From: Idiomarina aquatica
Lineage (GTDB): Bacteria; Pseudomonadota; Gammaproteobacteria; Enterobacterales; Alteromonadaceae
DNA length: 64,000 bases
Reading direction: 5' to 3'
NCBI RefSeq assembly: GCF_003987185.1
Contig: NZ_PIPS01000002.1
Coordinates: forward strand, 372,001 to 436,000
Positions 32,940 through 41,323 of the stretch are shown one piece after another. Under the pieces are notes generated by a model, which had not been told where the DNA came from, searched no databases, and was given only the letters and a program-made list of their open reading frames with translations. The translations under genes and the position numbers were made by a program. Within the stretch, counting starts at the first letter, position 1. Every line of letters starts with the position of its first letter.

Positions 32940-35327
32940 ATGAAATTTAGCGAACAGTGGTTACGTGAGTGGGTTAACCCGGCCATCGACAGCAATGAGC
33001 TTAGCGAACAGCTGAGCATGGCTGGCCTTGAGGTTGACGGTGTTGAGCCGGTTGCAGCCGACTTCCATACGGTGGTGGTCGGCGAGGTGGTCGAGTGCGG
33101 TCCGCATCCGGACGCCGATAAGTTGCAGGTGACAAAAGTCGATACTAACGACGGCGAGTTGCTGGATATTGTTTGTGGCGCACCCAATTGCCGGCAGGGC
33201 TTAAAAGTTGTGGTAGCCAAAGTTGGCGCGGTGTTGCCGGGTGATTTCAAGATTAAAAAAGCGAAACTGCGTGGCCAGCCGTCGCACGGTATGTTGTGCT
33301 CATTCAAAGAGCTGGGCTTGATTGATGATCACGAAGGCATCATTGAGTTACCGGCGGATGCACCGGTCGGTAAGGACTACCGCGAATACCTTGGCCTTGA
33401 CGACAACAGCATTGATATTGATTTGACCCCGAACCGTGGTGATTGTTTAAGCATTCGCGGTATCGCCCGTGAGGTGGGTGTGCTCAATCGTATGGATGTT
33501 AAGCAACCGCAAATCAGCGCCGTTGAAGCCTCCATCAGCGATCAAAAAGCGATTACCTTGGCCGCCCCTGAGCAGTGTCCTCGCTACTTGGGTCGGGTGA
33601 TTAAAGGCATTGACGTCAGCCGCCCAACGCCGATCTGGATGAGCGAAAAATTACGCCGTAGTGGTATTCGCAGCATCGATCCGGTCGTTGACGTAACGAA
33701 TTATGTGTTGTTAGAGCTCGGTCATCCGATGCACGCGTTCGACCTGGACACCCTGCAGGGTGACATTACTGTTCGTCTTGCGGCGAAGCAGGAAAAGCTG
33801 ACGTTACTGGACGGTGAGGAAGTCACGCTGGATGACGATGTCCTGGTGATTGCCGATGATCAAAAAGCACTGGCTATGGCCGGCGTTTATGGCGGTAAAG
33901 ACAGTGGCGTGACATTAGACAGCAAAAACATTTTCTTAGAAAGCGCGTTTTTTGCACCGGATGCGATTTTGGGTAAAGCCCGTCGCTATGGTCTGCACAC
34001 CGACGCGTCACACCGTTATGAGCGCGGTGTTGACCCACAGTTGCAACGCACGGCGATGGAGCGCGCAACGGAATTACTGTTGGCGATTTGCGGTGGTGAA
34101 GCGGGTCCCATTACCGAAGCGGTATCCGAGCAGCATTTACCCGCGCGCGCCAGTGTAACCTTACGCAGCTCGCGTTTGGCCAAGGTCCTGGGCGTACAGA
34201 TTGCCGATAATGAGGTAACCGAAATCCTGCAGCGTCTGGGGCTTGAAGTCAGCTTTGCGAACGGCGCATGGCAGGTTCAGGTGCCGTCGTATCGTTTTGA
34301 CATTGCCATTGAAGAAGATCTTATCGAAGAAGTGGCACGGGTATACGGTTATAACGCGATCCAAGCCGTAGCCCCGGCTGCACAGTTGCGCATGACCGAC
34401 CGCAAAGAAGCACAAATCAGTCGTCACACGCTGGTAAATGCGCTGGTGGAGCGCGGGTATCAGGAAGCCATTACCTACAGCTTTGTTGATCCGAAGCATC
34501 AAGCCATGTTGTTTAACGAGGCCGCCGCGTTGACCTTACCGCACCCGATTTCGATCGAAATGTCATCGATGCGCGTGAGCCTATGGCCCGGTCTTGCCGG
34601 AGCCGTTGCGCACAACCAAAAGCGTCAGCAGGCGGTGCTGGCTTTCGTTGAAACGGGTTTGCGCTTTATTCCGGATGAAAAAGCTGAGAACGGCGTTCGT
34701 CAGGAGCCGGTGTTGGGCGGTATCCGTGCGGGTAAAGCACACGTTGAGCATTGGTCAGAAGGCGATCGTGCGATTGATTTTTATGACGTTAAAGGTGATG
34801 TCGAGGCGTTGTTGGAGAAAACCGGCGAAGCGCATTTGTTCCGCTTTGTTGCGGACCAGCACGATGCCTTACATCCGGGGCAGTCGGCGGCGATTTATAA
34901 AGGTGAACGCAAAGTCGGCTTCATTGGCGCCTTACATCCTCAGCACGAAAAAGCATTGGGGTTAAACCAACGGGCGTTTGTGTTTGAGATTGAGCTTGAT
35001 GCGATTGCTGTTCGTCGCATTCCTGTGGCTCAGCCAATATCCCGTTACCCCAGCATTCGCCGTGACTTAGCGCTGGTTCTGGACGAGTCAATTGCCGCTG
35101 GTGAAGTGTTGGCTGAACTGGAAAATGTTGGCGTAAAACAGTTAGTTGGCCTAAACTTGTTTGATGTTTACCAAGGCGAAAATTTGCCTGCCGGCAAACG
35201 CAGCCTGGCGTTAAGTATCACCTTACAGGATACCGATAAGACGCTGGAAGAAGCCGAAGTCAACGAGTTGATGGACCGCTTCGTAAGTAAGCTAAAAGAC
35301 GAGTTTAATGCAACCTTGAGGGATTAA
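32940..35327 (+). CDS. pheT: Phenylalanyl-tRNA synthetase beta subunit
   Basis: 795 residues. Order: N-terminal OB tRNA-binding domain (about 40-150, VVVGEVVECGPHPDADKLQVT), B3/B4 editing domain (about 210-380), B5 (about 400-475), the class II-like core and the C-terminal ferredoxin-fold anticodon domain (RYPSIRRDLALVLDESI to end). The editing site hydrolyses Tyr-tRNA-Phe. Partner of PheS; ihfA starts four bases after the stop. Confidence 0.97.
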   Translation: MKFSEQWLREWVNPAIDSNELSEQLSMAGLEVDGVEPVAADFHTVVVGEVVECGPHPDADKLQVTKVDTNDGELLDIVCGAPNCRQGLKVVVAKVGAVLPGDFKIKKAKLRGQPSHGMLCSFKELGLIDDHEGIIELPADAPVGKDYREYLGLDDNSIDIDLTPNRGDCLSIRGIAREVGVLNRMDVKQPQISAVEASISDQKAITLAAPEQCPRYLGRVIKGIDVSRPTPIWMSEKLRRSGIRSIDPVVDVTNYVLLELGHPMHAFDLDTLQGDITVRLAAKQEKLTLLDGEEVTLDDDVLVIADDQKALAMAGVYGGKDSGVTLDSKNIFLESAFFAPDAILGKARRYGLHTDASHRYERGVDPQLQRTAMERATELLLAICGGEAGPITEAVSEQHLPARASVTLRSSRLAKVLGVQIADNEVTEILQRLGLEVSFANGAWQVQVPSYRFDIAIEEDLIEEVARVYGYNAIQAVAPAAQLRMTDRKEAQISRHTLVNALVERGYQEAITYSFVDPKHQAMLFNEAAALTLPHPISIEMSSMRVSLWPGLAGAVAHNQKRQQAVLAFVETGLRFIPDEKAENGVRQEPVLGGIRAGKAHVEHWSEGDRAIDFYDVKGDVEALLEKTGEAHLFRFVADQHDALHPGQSAAIYKGERKVGFIGALHPQHEKALGLNQRAFVFEIELDAIAVRRIPVAQPISRYPSIRRDLALVLDESIAAGEVLAELENVGVKQLVGLNLFDVYQGENLPAGKRSLALSITLQDTDKTLEEAEVNELMDRFVSKLKDEFNATLRD

Positions 35328-35330
35328 ACC

Positions 35331-35627
35331 ATGGCGCTGACTAAAGCAGAATTAGCGGAAATGCTCTTTGAGAAGCACGGCATCAACAAGCAGGATGCAA
35401 AAACTTTGGTAGAAGATTTTTTCGAGGAGATCCGAGCTGTTTTAGAAACTGGCGAGCAGGTGAAATTATCAGGCTTTGGTAATTTTGAGTTGCGAACTAA
35501 AAATCAGCGCCCCGGCCGCAATCCTAAAACCGGTGAGGATATTCCTATCAAAGCTCGCCGGGTGGTTACCTTTAAACCCGGCCAGAAATTTAAAAGCCGA
35601 GTTGAAAACGCAAAACCCGAGGATTAA
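35331..35627 (+). CDS. ihfA: Integration host factor alpha subunit
   Basis: 98 residues of the DNABII family: [17 protein letters not shown], then [24 protein letters not shown], whose arm carries the minor-groove-intercalating proline. With IhfB it bends DNA sharply in recombination, transcription and nucleoid organisation. The pheST-ihfA order is the classical gammaproteobacterial one. The terminator overlaps its stop codon. Confidence 0.97.
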   Translation: MALTKAELAEMLFEKHGINKQDAKTLVEDFFEEIRAVLETGEQVKLSGFGNFELRTKNQRPGRNPKTGEDIPIKARRVVTFKPGQKFKSRVENAKPED

Positions 35628-35641
35628 CCTCGGGTTTTTTT
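35614..35641 (+). terminator. Rho-independent terminator after ihfA
   Basis: AACCCGAGG-ATTAA-CCTCGGGTT followed by T5-6. The hairpin includes the last codons and stop of ihfA; the TTTTTTT tract runs into the convergent anti-sigma gene region. Confidence 0.92.
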
Positions 35642-35665
35642 ATCATGATTGAGCGTTGAGTGACT

Positions 35666-36355
35666 CTATACTCGGAAAAACAAGCTACTAAACGGGTTCA
35701 GTAACCGGCTGATACCGGAAGTAAAATAGAGTGGTGCATCCAGCGTCGCCAACGTTAAACAATCGTTTTCAGACGTCTGCGGCGTGTGGGTACGATCGGC
35801 GTCCAATAAGATAAAGTCGCCATCGTAATAGACATCGTTTTCATCGTTAAACACGCCATCAATGACTAACGTTGCTTCCTGTCCCTTGTGCGTATGCTCA
35901 GGAACCTGAGTGCCCGGCTCCATGTAAATCAGATTGGTGTGACCACGCTCACCAACATTAACCGGGGCGCGCCAAAGCTTGCCGACCAAATTGGTCCATT
36001 CACCAATGCGACTGTGATTACAGGCCAGCGTACGCGGTAGCACAAAGCGGCGACCCTCGAGGCATATCAGCTCTTCGGGCTGAATGGACGGCTTGGCTTC
36101 GGAGGAGAAAATTTCCTCCAGCATTTTATCGCAGGTGGCTTTGCTCATGCCGCTGAAAGCTGCTGTCGGCGTCGTTAAGGTTTCAACAACCGTGTCCAGG
36201 TGCTTTTGGCACAAGTCCGATTCGATGTCACACACTGTCTGCTGACAAACAGGGCACATATCAATGTGCGTGCCAACAACCAACGTCATTGACGCACTGA
36301 GATCGCCTGCCGCGTATTGATACAGGATGGCTTCGCTAGGATGTGATTTAATCAT
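35666..36355 (-). CDS. chrR: ChrR-type anti-sigma factor with cupin domain
   Basis: 229 residues from the ATG at 36355; overlaps the sigma stop by eight bases. N-terminal anti-sigma domain with the zinc motif H-x3-C-x2-C (THIDMCPVCQ) and an early conserved His in SHPSEAILYQY, then a ChrR-cupin domain (about 115-215, EHTHKGQEATLVIDG and ADRTHTPQT histidines). It binds and silences the ECF sigma factor; singlet oxygen triggers its degradation in characterised systems. The cupin histidines look intact. Encoded directly after its sigma, as usual. Confidence 0.92.
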   Translation of the reverse strand: MIKSHPSEAILYQYAAGDLSASMTLVVGTHIDMCPVCQQTVCDIESDLCQKHLDTVVETLTTPTAAFSGMSKATCDKMLEEIFSSEAKPSIQPEELICLEGRRFVLPRTLACNHSRIGEWTNLVGKLWRAPVNVGERGHTNLIYMEPGTQVPEHTHKGQEATLVIDGVFNDENDVYYDGDFILLDADRTHTPQTSENDCLTLATLDAPLYFTSGISRLLNPFSSLFFRV

Positions 36356-36929
36356 GCTCAACTATCAACTCTTTTAACTTCTTTAATGCCAGTCGGGTAC
36401 GAGACTTCACAGTACCTAACGGAATACCGAGGGAATCCGATACTTCTTGCTGTGATTTGCCTTCAATGTAAATTTTTTCAACCACCTCACGCTGAGCGTC
36501 CGGCAGTTGACCGTAGTAATGAGCGATTTCTTGCATTAGTACGTCATTATCTAAGGCATAACCGTCATCAAGATTATCATTTTGTTCCGCCAGGATCGGC
36601 CAGAGCTCGTCGGCGCTGATGTCATCCTTGCGTTTTTTGTTTTTGCGCAATAAGTCAAAGCGAATATTACGCGCAATCGTAAAGATCCAGGTTGACGGTG
36701 AACCACGATCGGGCTTAAACAAGTGCGCCTTGTGCCAAACGTTGGTCATGGTCTCCTGAACCAAATCCATTGCTGTTTGCTCATTACCAAATTGCCGTGT
36801 GCCATAAGCTTGCAATTTAGGAGCAAAATGACTGAACAACTCGCTGAACGCAGCTCTACTGCGCGACTCTGCTATCTTAGCGAGAAGCTCAGCTGCCTTA
36901 TCGGCAGTGTCTTGCTGGGTTGTATTCAT
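36348..36929 (-). CDS. rpoE: ECF sigma factor of the ChrR-partner (ECF11) group
   Basis: 193 residues from the ATG at 36929 (GGGGAG site); 13 upstream in-frame codons are unsupported. Sigma region 2 (FSELFSHFAPKLQAYGTRQF, TAMDLVQETMTNVWHKAHLF, STWIFTIARNIRFDLLR) and region 4 (LPDAQREVVEKIYIEGKSQQEVSDSLGIPLGTVKSR). It directs polymerase to a singlet-oxygen/photooxidative stress regulon. A candidate self-promoter (TGATCC-N16-CGT) lies upstream. Not the envelope RpoE: its partner is a ChrR-type cytoplasmic zinc anti-sigma rather than RseA. Confidence 0.92.
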   Translation of the reverse strand: MNTTQQDTADKAAELLAKIAESRSRAAFSELFSHFAPKLQAYGTRQFGNEQTAMDLVQETMTNVWHKAHLFKPDRGSPSTWIFTIARNIRFDLLRKNKKRKDDISADELWPILAEQNDNLDDGYALDNDVLMQEIAHYYGQLPDAQREVVEKIYIEGKSQQEVSDSLGIPLGTVKSRTRLALKKLKELIVEHD

Positions 36930-37002
36930 AACTCCCCGTTGCGAAGTTCTCTCTGACGTCACTTGCATAATTAGACCTGCTTTATTGCTCGTTGTCTTAC
37001 TA

Positions 37003-37030
37003 TGAACGTGATCCTGTAGTCAGTGGATCA
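37003..37030 (-). promoter_or_regulatory. Candidate ECF11 promoter of sigma-chrR
   Basis: Minus strand TGATCC (37030-37025), 16-base spacer, CGTTCA (37008-37003). The same GATCC-N16-CGT layout occurs before the LON-domain gene, suggesting autoregulation of the sigma factor. Confidence 0.5.
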
Positions 37031-37053
37031 CAGTTGCCAGAAAAAAGTGTTAA

Positions 37054-37632
37054 CTACGACACTAATTGTAGCAGATATTCAGAAACCTCAAGAGGATTAT
37101 CTTGCTTGATCAACTGCTGTTTTGCGTGCACATCCAACGGCAGAATTTCCAGCCAGCGTTGGCATAACCAGCTTAACTCGTCAAAACGTTCATCCTCATA
37201 CAAGTTGCCAAGCTCTGGATAAACCTGAAAAATTTCCTGTAAGCGCTCTCGTAAAATGATTTTATCCGACGACAGCGATTTATCCGGCCACGGGGGCAGA
37301 CGTTCGATGCGCCCCATGTTGAGTCCGTCGCGTTCACAGTGATGAGCGTGAATTTGAACACGGTCTTTACCTTCCACAGTGATACCCAAAAAACCATCAT
37401 CGAGCATTTCGAAATCAATAATGCTAACCGCAGTGCCGAAAGGCAGTATGTAGTTGTTTGAATCTTTACTTTCGTTGGGATCAAACATACAAATGACAAA
37501 GTCGGTCTGCGCAGACATACAATGCTTGACCAGCCGTGTGTAGCGTGGCTCGAAAATGCGCAAACGTAAACGACCTTCGGGCAGCACATGAGCTGTCAAA
37601 GGAAATAGCGGAAGTTCTTCGTACTGCGTCAT
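37054..37632 (-). CDS. LON substrate-binding-domain protein
   Basis: 192 residues with a LON N-terminal-type (PUA-like) fold: ELPLFPLTAHVLPEGRLRLRIFEPRYTRLV near the start and FEMLDDGFLGITVEGKDRVQI in the middle. No ATPase or protease domain follows, so it is the stand-alone family rather than Lon. It may bind proteins or nucleic acid; the role is unknown. A promoter matching that of the ECF sigma gene precedes it, so it likely belongs to the photooxidative regulon. TAGGTGAT ribosome site. Confidence 0.88.
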   Translation of the reverse strand: MTQYEELPLFPLTAHVLPEGRLRLRIFEPRYTRLVKHCMSAQTDFVICMFDPNESKDSNNYILPFGTAVSIIDFEMLDDGFLGITVEGKDRVQIHAHHCERDGLNMGRIERLPPWPDKSLSSDKIILRERLQEIFQVYPELGNLYEDERFDELSWLCQRWLEILPLDVHAKQQLIKQDNPLEVSEYLLQLVS

Positions 37633-37671
37633 ATCACCTAACTGCCGTTGTTATTGATTGAGTTGTTGATG

Positions 37672-37699
37672 ATTACGCAGAGCGGCAAAAGATGGATCT
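37672..37699 (-). promoter_or_regulatory. Candidate ECF11 promoter of LON-domain gene
   Basis: Minus strand AGATCC (37699-37694), 16-base spacer, CGTAAT (37677-37672). Spacer length is identical to that of the sigma-chrR promoter. Transcription would start about 35-40 bases before the LON-domain ATG. Confidence 0.5.
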
Positions 37700-37778
37700 G
37701 AAAAATTTGTTTGACAGCAAACTTTTATGCGTTGTTGTACGTTATAAGTAACAACTAAAACGGAGTGGTAACGAATCA

Positions 37779-38723
37779 ATGGAATCGAAACAATTGAAAG
37801 TTGGGATCAGCGCCTGTTTACTCGGTGATGAAGTGCGTTTTGACGGTGGTCATAAACGCTCGACATTTTGTGATAACGAGTTATCCAGACACGTCGAATT
37901 CGTTCGCTTTTGCCCGGAAGTTGGTATTGGCCTGCCGATTCCACGGCCGACCATTCGGCTGGAACAACACGGCGAACAAATACGTGCGGTGATTCCAAAG
38001 ACAGGTGGTGACGTCACCCGCGAGTTAAGCGACTTTGCCGACAAAATACAGATAAAAGCAGAGCAACTGAGCGGTTATGTGTTGTGTGCCAAGTCACCCA
38101 GCTGCGGCATGGAAAGGGTAAAGTTGTATGATGCCAAGACCGGCCATGCGCGCAAGGAGGCGATGGGGATTTTTGCACGCCGTTTGCAGGAGCTCAACCC
38201 AGCGTTGCCGCTGGAAGAGGATGGTCGCTTGAACGACCCGCATCTGCGCGAAAACTTTATTCTACGAGTATGGGTGTATGGCCATTGGCAGCAACTGCCA
38301 CGGCCGCTGACAAAAGCGGCGGTACTGGAATTTCATACACGCTGCAAATTGTTGTTGTTGGCTCACAACCAGCCCATCTATCGAACGCTGGGTAAACGGC
38401 TCGCAGACGTCAATACCATCGATGATGCGTTTGCTAAAAGCTACATCATCGACTTGATGGATGCGTTATCAGAGCCCGCGTCGCGTCGCAATAACACCAA
38501 CGTGTTGCAGCACATTCAAGGGTACTTTAAAGGGCAGTTGAGTGCCGATCAGAAACAAGAATTCAGTGACATGATCATGCAATACCATGATGGCATTCTG
38601 CCACTGATGGCACCGCTAACACTGGTTCGCCACTATTTGCGACAGTTCCCGAACAGTTATCTGGCTAAGCAGTGGTACATCCAACCGTACCCCGAAGATT
38701 TAAAACTGCGTTATGGCTTATAG
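37779..38723 (+). CDS. DUF523-DUF1722 (YbgA-type) protein
   Basis: 314 residues. N-terminal DUF523 (about 1-140) with the cysteine-bearing GISACLLGDEVRFDGG and CAKSPSCGMERV; C-terminal DUF1722/YbgA domain (about 190-310, EFHTRCKLLLLAHNQPIYRTLG, NVLQHIQGYFKGQLSADQKQE). The cysteine set in the first domain suggests metal binding. YbgA relatives are commonly next to photolyase genes, as here; a role in flavin or redox support for photorepair is speculative. First gene of the stress operon; phrB follows 23 bases later. Confidence 0.88.
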   Translation: MESKQLKVGISACLLGDEVRFDGGHKRSTFCDNELSRHVEFVRFCPEVGIGLPIPRPTIRLEQHGEQIRAVIPKTGGDVTRELSDFADKIQIKAEQLSGYVLCAKSPSCGMERVKLYDAKTGHARKEAMGIFARRLQELNPALPLEEDGRLNDPHLRENFILRVWVYGHWQQLPRPLTKAAVLEFHTRCKLLLLAHNQPIYRTLGKRLADVNTIDDAFAKSYIIDLMDALSEPASRRNNTNVLQHIQGYFKGQLSADQKQEFSDMIMQYHDGILPLMAPLTLVRHYLRQFPNSYLAKQWYIQPYPEDLKLRYGL

Positions 38724-38746
38724 AGCATGATACAAGGACATCAATA

Positions 38747-40165
38747 ATGACGGCGTTGGTTTGGTTTCGGCACGATTTACGAATTCAGGATAACCCGGCA
38801 TTGGCAAGCGCCTGTGCTGAACACGATGAAGTCCATGCGGTGTATTTGTTGCCGCAGCAGACCTTTGCGGACGCGCACTTCTGGTCACCGCGTAAGGCCG
38901 ACCTATTGTGGCGTCACCTGAGCGAATTTCAGGCGGATTTACACGCTAAAGGTATATTACTAAAGGTTAAGGTGCATGACACCTTTGCTGAATCTGGCGC
39001 AATTATTTCAGGGGTTGCAAAAGAGGTAAGTGCTGATTGCGTTTATTTTAACGCAGAATATCCGGTACACGAAAGTAAACGCGACGGGGCGGTACGGTCT
39101 GCCCTTAGGCAGCACGATATCGACAGCCGTGTGTACCACGGCTTGTTGTTGGTCGCGCCGGATCAGGTGAAGACTCAACAGGGTGATTACTATAAAGTTT
39201 TCACGCCGTTCAACAAAGCCTGGCGGCAGCAGTTGGCTCAGCAAACGTCGTGGCAGCCAACGGCGGTTGAGGTGAGAAAACCGGTGACTCAAGAGCCGCA
39301 GCCGTTACCGGAATGTCCTCTTCCACGGATCGATACCAGTGCTGACTGGCCAGTCGGTGAGCAGGCAGTATTGAGTAAATTTGGCCAGTTCGTTGGACAC
39401 AGCCTAAAGGATTATCAGCGACTTCGTGACCTGCCTGCGGTGGCCGGTACATCGAAGTTATCCGCCTATCTTGAGCTCGGGGTGGTTGCCCCTAAAACGT
39501 TGGCGCGCAATTTACAGTCATTGTCACCGTCGTTCCCCCATGGCCTGGAACAGGGGTCGGATACCTGGTTGACTGAACTGGCCTGGCGTGAGTTTTATCA
39601 GCACCTGATGTATCACGAACCGCGCCTCAGCCGCGGTGAGAATTACCAACAACAAACTCAGGGCTTGCCGTGGCGAGACGATGAAGAAGGGTTTCAGCGT
39701 TGGTGCGAAGGACGTACCGGTTATCCGATTGTTGATGCCGGTATGCGCGAGCTGAATGAAACCGGTTGGATGCATAACCGGCTGCGTATGATTACCGCCA
39801 ACTTTCTGGTTAAGGATTTGTTGATCGACTGGCGTAAGGGTGAGCGCTATTTCATGGAAAACCTGATCGATGGCAGTTTTCCGGCCAACAACGGGGGTTG
39901 GCAATGGAGCGCATCGGTCGGCACTGACGCGGTGCCGTACTTCCGCGTTTTCAACCCGATTCGGCAGAGTGAAAAGTTTGATCCCGAAGGCAGCTATATT
40001 CGTAAATGGGTTAATGAGTTGAAGGATGTTCCGACAAAACACATTCACTGGCCGCACGCGTGGTTGAAGCAGCGGGGTGACAACAATTATGCCAAACCCA
40101 TGGTTGATCACAGCGTCGCACGCGAGCGGTTTTTAACAACATTCAAGCAGGTGAAAAATGGATAA
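38747..40165 (+). CDS. phrB: Deoxyribodipyrimidine photolyase (CPD class I)
   Basis: 472 residues from the ATG at 38747 (AAGGACATCAATA leader); the frame is open upstream inside the preceding gene. N-terminal alpha/beta antenna domain (LVWFRHDLRIQDNPAL) and C-terminal FAD domain with signatures GTSKLSAYLELG, TWLTELAWREFYQHLM, RTGYPIVDAGMRELNETGWMH and NGGWQWSASVGTDAVPYFRVFNP. It uses blue light to split cyclobutane pyrimidine dimers. Its stop overlaps the next gene by eight bases, supporting a single operon under photooxidative control. Confidence 0.96.
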   Translation: MTALVWFRHDLRIQDNPALASACAEHDEVHAVYLLPQQTFADAHFWSPRKADLLWRHLSEFQADLHAKGILLKVKVHDTFAESGAIISGVAKEVSADCVYFNAEYPVHESKRDGAVRSALRQHDIDSRVYHGLLLVAPDQVKTQQGDYYKVFTPFNKAWRQQLAQQTSWQPTAVEVRKPVTQEPQPLPECPLPRIDTSADWPVGEQAVLSKFGQFVGHSLKDYQRLRDLPAVAGTSKLSAYLELGVVAPKTLARNLQSLSPSFPHGLEQGSDTWLTELAWREFYQHLMYHEPRLSRGENYQQQTQGLPWRDDEEGFQRWCEGRTGYPIVDAGMRELNETGWMHNRLRMITANFLVKDLLIDWRKGERYFMENLIDGSFPANNGGWQWSASVGTDAVPYFRVFNPIRQSEKFDPEGSYIRKWVNELKDVPTKHIHWPHAWLKQRGDNNYAKPMVDHSVARERFLTTFKQVKNG

Positions 40166-40595
40166 CCAAGAATTGGTCGATGCGCTTAAATCGTTCTATG
40201 ACGAGTTTAAAGCCGACAATCTTGATCAACTGGAAGAAATGTATCACGAGGACGTGAGTTTTACTGATCCAATTCATCAGGTCGTCGGCTTAAAAGATTT
40301 ACAAGCTTATTTCAAACATACCATGGAAAATGTTGAATACTGCCACTTCGCCTTTGATCACGAGCTGGTCGGCGACGATAAAGCCTTTTTAATGTGGCAG
40401 ATGCGCTTTTCTCATCCTAAGCTGGGTAATGGTATGGAGATTGTGCTGCCGGGGGTTACCTACCTCAGTTTTGAGGATGGCAAGATCCGCGAACAGCAGG
40501 ATCATTATGACCTGGGGGCCATGCTCTATGAACATGTTCCTTTGGTCGGTTATGTAATCGATAAAATCAAACAACGTTTGGTGGCAGACTCATGA
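40158..40595 (+). CDS. NTF2-like (SnoaL-type) protein
   Basis: 145 residues with a cone-like NTF2 fold pattern: ALKSFYDEFKADNLDQLEEMYHEDVSFTDPIHQVVGL near the start, then alternating strands ending EEQQDHYDLGAMLYEHVP. Members are small-molecule isomerases, hydrolases or binding proteins. It overlaps phrB by eight bases and the SDR gene by four, so it is embedded in the stress operon. Substrate unknown. Confidence 0.85.
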   Translation: MDNQELVDALKSFYDEFKADNLDQLEEMYHEDVSFTDPIHQVVGLKDLQAYFKHTMENVEYCHFAFDHELVGDDKAFLMWQMRFSHPKLGNGMEIVLPGVTYLSFEDGKIREQQDHYDLGAMLYEHVPLVGYVIDKIKQRLVADS

Positions 40596-41320
40596 ACGTT
40601 CTTATTACCGGCGCGACGTCGGGTATTGGTCATCAATTGGCCCTGGATTACGCCAAAGATGGTCACAGGGTGGTCGCCTGTGGGCGCAAACAGGACGCCC
40701 TGGACACCTTAGCCAGTGCCTATCCGGATCAGATTAAAACGCTGCGGTTTGATATTACGGATAAGAGTGAAACTCTGTCTGCACTGGCTACACAGGAGCC
40801 GATTGATATCGCGATTTTAAGCGCTGGTGTGTGCGAATATCTGGACGTAAAACATTTTGACGCCGACATGTTCGAACGCGTATTCCGGGTGAATGTGTTC
40901 GGCACGATGAACACGGTCGAGGCGTTGTTGCCAAACCTGAATCGCGGTAGCAAACTGGTGATTGTCGGTAGTCTTGCGCGCTTATTACCCTTTACCAAAG
41001 CGCAGGCCTATGGCGGCTCCAAAGCCGCCATCCACTACATCACCCGTTCGTTAGAAGTTGATCTGAAAGAAACTTATGGCATCGATGTATTGGCGGTATC
41101 GCCTGGGTTTGTTAAAACACCCATGACCGATGCGAACGATTTTGAAATGCCGATGCGGGTGTCGGTGGAGTTTGCTTCGCAGGCCATTCGCAAGGGTATC
41201 TCGAAAGGTCGGCGGGATATTGGTTTTCCAAAATTATTCAGTGGTATGTTACGCGTGATGTCGTTACTGCCGCAGGGAATGCAGGTTGCTTTATCGCGAC
41301 GTATGGCAAGGAACTCATAA
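40592..41320 (+). CDS. Short-chain dehydrogenase/reductase
   Basis: 242 residues. Classical SDR: cofactor motif TGATSGIGHQLA (TGxxxGIG) at the start, RFDITD, ILSAGVC in the NAG position, and YGGSKAAI providing the catalytic Y-x3-K; serine in GSLARLLPF. NAD(P) oxidoreductase of unknown substrate. Starts within the ATGA overlap of the previous gene; in other bacteria an SDR sits in the same ChrR-controlled cluster. Confidence 0.92.
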   Translation: MNVLITGATSGIGHQLALDYAKDGHRVVACGRKQDALDTLASAYPDQIKTLRFDITDKSETLSALATQEPIDIAILSAGVCEYLDVKHFDADMFERVFRVNVFGTMNTVEALLPNLNRGSKLVIVGSLARLLPFTKAQAYGGSKAAIHYITRSLEVDLKETYGIDVLAVSPGFVKTPMTDANDFEMPMRVSVEFASQAIRKGISKGRRDIGFPKLFSGMLRVMSLLPQGMQVALSRRMARNS

Positions 41321-41323
41321 AGA

